Assembly: GCA_040414855.1 (NCBI GenBank)
Contig: JBEDUQ010000014.1
Span: forward strand, 1-9,663
Origin: DASVXQ01 sp040414855
GTDB taxonomy: Bacteria; Actinomycetota; CALGFH01
DNA length: 9,663 bases
Direction: 5' to 3'
Shown: positions 6,273 through 9,663 of the stretch, in pieces
Layout: every line of letters begins with the position of its first letter
Position numbering within the stretch: position 1 is the first letter of the stretch
Notes under the pieces: generated by a model
Told to the model about the DNA's origin: nothing
The model's database searches: none
Seen by the model: the letters and a program-made list of their open reading frames with translations, nothing else
Made by a program: the position numbers and the translations under genes

Positions 6273-7552
6273 CGGGCGAAGCGCCGCTCGACCTCCCCGG
6301 CGTCGAGCCCAAAGTCGGCGAGGGCGTAGCGGTGCGTGCCGGCGCGGCCGCGGTGATGCCGCCCGATCCATGCGGCCATCCGCCGGCGCGCGAGCGGCGA
6401 CAGCTCCAGGCCGATCCGGTCGTAGAGCCGCTCGACCTCGGAGATCGGGTCGGCCACCAGCGCCTCGTAGACCACGTCATGGAAGCCGCCGTCGCCCAGC
6501 GCCGACCTCGCCTCCAGCGCCCGGTCCAGCTCGGCGCACCAGTAGTCGAGCCAGCGACGGCCGAGCGCCTCCGGCTCGACCCGGGAGCTGGAGGCGCTGC
6601 CGAGCACGGCCGAGAGGCTGCACCAGCTCGCCAGCGCCACGGCGGGGTCGCGGTGGGTCTGGACCACCACCGCCTCTGGCAGGCTGGCCAGCAGCGCGTC
6701 CAGGCGGCCGAGGTGGAACGGCGACTTGAGCACCGGGCGGCGCCCGGGCCGGTCGTGCAGCAGCGCCTGGAGGTGCCGGCGGTAGGTCAGGTAGCCCGGA
6801 AGCGGGTCACTGGCCAGCAGCCAGTCGAGGTACCGGGGCGCCGCCACCGGGGTCGCCAGCATGCCGATGTCGCGGAACAGGAACACGTCCTCCTCCGGAG
6901 CCAGCGCGGCGACCCGGTGGATGTCCCGCAGCGCCGGCGCCATCGAGTTCGCGAGCGCGGCCATCGCGGCCGCCAGCAGCAGCCGCCTGGCCCGGTCGAC
7001 GCGACCGCTCGCGAGCGGGTAGGGCCGCCGCAGCTCCCAGAACCGGAAGGCGACCGCCTCGGAGTCGAGACCCAGCAGCGTGTGCAGCAGGGTCGTGCCG
7101 GTGCGCGGCAGGCCGGCGACCACCAGCGGCATGGGCACCGGGGTGGCGGCGATCTGTGGGCGGCGGCGCAGCTCGTCCTCGAGCAGGCCATCGGTCACGC
7201 CACGCCGGACCAGCTCGCCGCGGAGCCAGACCCGGCCCAGCGAGGTCAGCGGGGCCTCGGCCGCGTCGGCCAGCAGTGCCCGCAGGCCGGGGTCGTCGCC
7301 CTCGACCGCCCGCCCCAGCCGCTTGGCCACCCGCGCGCGGACCTCGTCCTCGTCCAGTGCTCCCAGCGGCCGCCCGGTCGTCCGCTCGGCCAGCCGGCCC
7401 ACCAGCGCCGCCGCCCTGACCCACCCGGCCGGGCGGAAGCCGCGGAAGCCGTCGCCCGAATCCCTCCCGCTCACAAGAGCATTCACGCAATTGGCCGCGG
7501 GCCGATCAAGACCGAATCGCCGCACCGGCGGTCTCGTCCCGGCTGGCGCCAT
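6236..7552 (-). CDS. PAPS-dependent sulfotransferase-family protein
   Basis: A 438-residue protein of the bacterial Sulfotransfer_3 type, which moves a sulfonate group from PAPS to an alcohol or amine. The 5'-phosphosulfate loop is AGLPRTGTTLLHTLL (about 146-160) and the 3'-phosphate site is VVVQTHRDPAVALASW (about 295-310), with the expected Arg301 and Ser309. Between them lie LRDIHRVAALAPEEDVFLFR and RRPVLKSPFHLGRLDALLA, common in this subfamily. The N-terminal 130 residues are helical and Arg-rich without known motifs. No signal peptide is seen. The start is uncertain: ATG 7552 has only a weak AGGCGAG, and GTG 7474 or 7486 in the same frame would remove 26 or 22 residues of less typical sequence. 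The acceptor is unknown and no PAPS synthesis genes are near. Its 3' end overlaps the HhH gene by 37 bp. Confidence 0.9.
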   Translation of the reverse strand: MAPAGTRPPVRRFGLDRPAANCVNALVSGRDSGDGFRGFRPAGWVRAAALVGRLAERTTGRPLGALDEDEVRARVAKRLGRAVEGDDPGLRALLADAAEAPLTSLGRVWLRGELVRRGVTDGLLEDELRRRPQIAATPVPMPLVVAGLPRTGTTLLHTLLGLDSEAVAFRFWELRRPYPLASGRVDRARRLLLAAAMAALANSMAPALRDIHRVAALAPEEDVFLFRDIGMLATPVAAPRYLDWLLASDPLPGYLTYRRHLQALLHDRPGRRPVLKSPFHLGRLDALLASLPEAVVVQTHRDPAVALASWCSLSAVLGSASSSRVEPEALGRRWLDYWCAELDRALEARSALGDGGFHDVVYEALVADPISEVERLYDRIGLELSPLARRRMAAWIGRHHRGRAGTHRYALADFGLDAGEVERRFARYRAWLASMTPS

Positions 7553-7574
7553 GCTCGCCTGAGCGCCGCGGGAA

Positions 7575-7602
7575 CGCCGTGGTTCACCTGGACTTCACGG
7601 CG
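7575..7602. other. Small inverted repeat in the divergent sulfotransferase/phosphoesterase gap
   Basis: CGCCGTG (7575-7581) and CACGGCG (7596-7602) form a perfect 7-bp inverted repeat with a 14-nt spacer in the 185-bp divergent region (7553-7737). Such a site could be an operator or just GC-rich chance. A TTGACG at 7656-7661 resembles a -35, but no fitting -10 follows at the usual distance. Confidence 0.2.
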
Positions 7603-7737
7603 CCGCAACCCTCGCGCTGGGCCGGCGCCTCCCTGGTGGGTGAGAGTGCTCTCCGTTGACGGTCCCCTGCCGCTGAACCCTGGCGCGTCGGCATCGGAGT
7701 GACTCTGGCTCTACTGTCCGGCTCCCAGGAGGAAATC

Positions 7738-9366
7738 GTGGGCGAAGTACCCGGCGGACGAAGGCTGCGACGCGCCGGCGTGGTCGCGATGGTCGCGGTG
7801 GTGACGGCGGTGCTCGGCGTCGCGATCGGCGCGAACGCGGTCGGCGCGAGCCCGACCCGCCTCGGGCCGCACGACGCGGCCGCCTTCCGAACCACCACGC
7901 CGATCAAGCACCTCGTCGTGCTGTTCGACGAGAACATCTCCTTCGATCACTACTTCGGCACCTACCCCAACGCCAGCAACACCGACGGCACCCCGTTCCA
8001 GGCGGCGCCCAACACCCCCAAGGTGAACGGCCTCGACCGCCGGCTGCTCGACCACAACCCCAACGCCTTCAACCCGCGCCGGCTCAGCTCCTCACAGGCG
8101 CTCACCTGCGACCAGGACCACGGCTACGGCGATGAGCAGCGGGCCTTCGACCTCGGCAGGATGGACAAGTTCGTCGAGTTCACCAACCGCGATACCTGCT
8201 CCGGCCAGCCCCTCCTGTTCAGCGAGCCTGGCCTGGTGATGGACTACTACGACGGCAACACGGTCACCGCGATGTGGAACTACGCCCAGCACTTCGCGAT
8301 GAGCGACAACTCCTACAACACCGTGTTCGGTCCCTCCACGCCCGGCGCGGTCAACCTGATCTCCGGCCAGACCCACGGCATCCACGCGGTGAACTCCAGG
8401 ACCGTTGACCCGGTCAGCGATCCGTCCGTGGTCCAGTCGCCGGACGCCAACGGCGTCGGCACCGTGGTCAACGACCCCGACCCCGCCTTCGACGACTGCT
8501 CCGACGGCAACCACACCTCGGCCAACAACCTCGGCGTGATGACCGGCCCGAACATCGGCGACCTGCTCAACCGCGAGAAGGTCACCTGGGGCTGGTTCCA
8601 GGGCGGCTTCCGCCCCAACGGCACGCGCGACGGCTTCGCCGTCTGCGGCTCCAGCCACCAGAACATCGGCGGCAACACGGTGGTCGACTACAGCCCGCAC
8701 CACGAGCCGTTCCAGTACTACGCGTCGACCAGCAACCCCAAGCACCTCGCGCCGAGTTCGTTGGCGGCGATCGGGCAGACCGACCGCGCCAACCACCAGT
8801 ACGACCTGAGCGACTTCGACGCGGCGCTGGCCGCGCACAACCTGCCGGCGGTCAGCTTCCTGAAGGCCGCGGAGTTCCAGGACGGTCACGCCGGCTACTC
8901 CGACCCGATCGACGAGCAGCACTTCCTGGTCGACACCATCAACAAGCTCGAGCGGTCCCCTGAGTGGAGCTCGACCGCGGTGGTGATCGCTTACGACGAC
9001 TCCGACGGCTGGTACGACCACCAGGCGTCGCCGATCGTCAACGGCTCGACCGACCCGGCGCTCGACGTGCCAGGTCTCTGCGGCAGGAAGCCCGCCGCCG
9101 GCGGCGCGCTCGACCGCTGCGGCTACGGCCCGCGCACGCCGCTGGTGATCGTCTCCCCGTTCAGCAAGGTCAACTTCGTCGACCACCACGTCACCGACCA
9201 GACCTCGATCCTCAAGTTCGTCGAGGACAACTGGCGCACCGGCCGGATCGGCGGCGGCTCGTTCGACGCCAGGGCCGGTCGCCTCGAGGGCATGCTCGCC
9301 CTCCACAAGCCAACGGCGCGGCCGCTCCTGCTCGCGCCGGACGGCCAGGTGATCGGCGGGCGCTGA
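7738..9366 (+). CDS. Exported phosphoesterase, phospholipase C/AcpA acid phosphatase family
   Basis: A 542-residue protein starting at GTG 7738, fixed by AGGAGG 5 nt upstream; an in-frame ATG at 7699 lies before this site and is not favoured. The N-terminus is a signal peptide: basic RRLRRAG, then a hydrophobic stretch VVAMVAVVTAVLGVAIGA, with likely cleavage after AVGA near residue 37. It has no twin-arginine motif with the FLK-type context, so Sec export is likelier. Family motifs: LVVLFDENISFDHYFGTYP (about 59-77; metal/active Glu65-Asn66), FGPSTPGAVNLISGQTHG (about 197-214; probable Ser/Thr nucleophile at 200-201), HAGYSDPIDEQHFLVDTINK (384-403), and VVIAYDDSDGWYDH (415-428; metal Asp pair 420-421). 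Six cysteines in the mature part may form disulfides. It probably releases phosphate from phospholipids or other phosphoesters outside the membrane. The exact substrate is not readable from the sequence. A hairpin follows the stop. Confidence 0.93.
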   Translation: MGEVPGGRRLRRAGVVAMVAVVTAVLGVAIGANAVGASPTRLGPHDAAAFRTTTPIKHLVVLFDENISFDHYFGTYPNASNTDGTPFQAAPNTPKVNGLDRRLLDHNPNAFNPRRLSSSQALTCDQDHGYGDEQRAFDLGRMDKFVEFTNRDTCSGQPLLFSEPGLVMDYYDGNTVTAMWNYAQHFAMSDNSYNTVFGPSTPGAVNLISGQTHGIHAVNSRTVDPVSDPSVVQSPDANGVGTVVNDPDPAFDDCSDGNHTSANNLGVMTGPNIGDLLNREKVTWGWFQGGFRPNGTRDGFAVCGSSHQNIGGNTVVDYSPHHEPFQYYASTSNPKHLAPSSLAAIGQTDRANHQYDLSDFDAALAAHNLPAVSFLKAAEFQDGHAGYSDPIDEQHFLVDTINKLERSPEWSSTAVVIAYDDSDGWYDHQASPIVNGSTDPALDVPGLCGRKPAAGGALDRCGYGPRTPLVIVSPFSKVNFVDHHVTDQTSILKFVEDNWRTGRIGGGSFDARAGRLEGMLALHKPTARPLLLAPDGQVIGGR

Positions 9367-9401
9367 CCAAGGCAGAGCACCTTCCCCGAGAACCGGCGGA
9401 A

Positions 9402-9441
9402 GCCCCGCGGCGCTGGGCCCACCATCCAGCGCCAGCGGGGC
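9402..9441 (+). terminator. Strong hairpin after the phosphoesterase gene
   Basis: GCCCCGCGGCGCTGG (9402-9416) pairs with 9426-9441 over 15 bp, interrupted only by one bulged A (9434), around a 9-nt loop. It begins 36 bp after the stop. No T-run follows, so it would be a U-less terminator or an mRNA 3'-end stabiliser, both common in high-GC actinobacteria. Confidence 0.6.
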
Positions 9442-9663
9442 ACCGCCGCCGGCGACCGGCCGGCCACGCGGTGAGCGTCAGCGACCGCTGCCGCCGCGCG
9501 TGACCGACACGGCCCCGCGCCGTCAGCGCCCGCCCCCGCCGCGCCGAGAGCAGCCCGGCTGATTGAACACCTCTCTGCCTGGCAACACCTGCTAGCAGAC
9601 ATGGGTGGCGGTGCACGCCCGTACGAGGGGGATCCCTGGCGATGGTGGAAGGTGGGAAGGGGA
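9442..9663. other. Terminal non-coding stretch; possible start of another plus-strand gene
   Basis: No family-like protein is visible on either strand. An ATG at 9601 opens a frame to the window edge that begins MGGGARPYEGDPWRWW, without a convincing ribosome site. Alternatively, the purine-rich GGTGGAAGGTGGGAAGGGGA at the very end could be the ribosome binding region of a gene starting just beyond the window. TTGAAC at 9563-9568 resembles a -35, but the nearest -10-like TGCTAG is 21 nt away, which is too far. Confidence 0.2.

Noticed and set aside
5333..7702. 789-residue open frame on the plus strand
   Set aside because: It runs antisense through the sulfotransferase gene and out of frame through the HhH gene, with Arg/Pro/Gly-rich composition and no domain. 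It is a GC-bias shadow, except for the short HAD-like core at 5456-5545.
8092..9306. 404-residue open frame antisense to the phosphoesterase
   Set aside because: Val/Asp/Arg-repetitive shadow composition, no motif, and fully opposed by a well-supported gene.
9563..9595. TTGAAC…TGCTAG as a promoter near the right edge
   Set aside because: The 21-nt spacing is outside the usual range and no supported gene follows within the window.

Overview
The window is very GC-rich DNA with dense coding, G/C-biased third codon positions, several GTG starts and long antisense shadow frames. This pattern, together with families typical of soil actinomycetes, points to a high-GC Actinomycetota chromosome. No rRNA, tRNA, CRISPR array, transposase or phage gene was seen. 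The window reads as ordinary chromosome with signs of local gene decay, not as a mobile island.

Layout. (1) Positions 1-2175, all on the minus strand: a small AraC-type regulator (2175-1717), a one-domain-pair VOC/glyoxalase-like protein (1529-1173) and the first 321 codons of a short UvrA-like ABC ATPase that runs off the left edge (965-1). A strong bulged hairpin (1099-1141) separates the last two. This looks like a regulator, small-molecule-binding protein and UvrA-like ATPase cassette, and is the best candidate in the window for a functional system, plausibly tolerance to a DNA-active or electrophilic compound. (2) Positions 2359-4081, plus strand: an SMP-30/gluconolactonase-family lactonase, then a 77-residue conserved-looking small protein whose stop overlaps by 4 bp the GTG start of an isochorismatase-fold protein. 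A clear intrinsic terminator (4054-4081) closes the unit. (3) Positions 4138-5351, minus strand: a DUF2071 (YqjF-type) protein followed 27 bp later by a HAD phosphatase gene that has lost its middle section and changed frame, so it is a pseudogene.

(4) Positions 5352-5603, between divergent genes: a candidate promoter for the DUF2071 gene and a roughly 90-bp relic of a second, different HAD phosphatase (histidinol-phosphatase/GmhB type). (5) Positions 5604-6272, plus: an HhH-GPD/endonuclease III-like protein lacking the usual catalytic lysine. It overlaps tail-to-tail by 37 bp with (6) a PAPS-dependent sulfotransferase-family protein on the minus strand (7552-6236). (7) Positions 7738-9366, plus: an exported phosphoesterase of the phospholipase C/AcpA type with a signal peptide and a strong ribosome binding site, followed by a 15-bp bulged hairpin (9402-9441) that is probably its terminator. 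The last 220 bases hold no gene that can be firmly supported.

How the genes relate: apart from the AraC-VOC-UvrA group and the small-protein/isochorismatase pair, the neighbours have unrelated biochemistry and look like separate transcription units. Two broken HAD genes lie on either side of the DUF2071 gene, which suggests that 4.1-5.6 kb is a rearrangement-prone spot.
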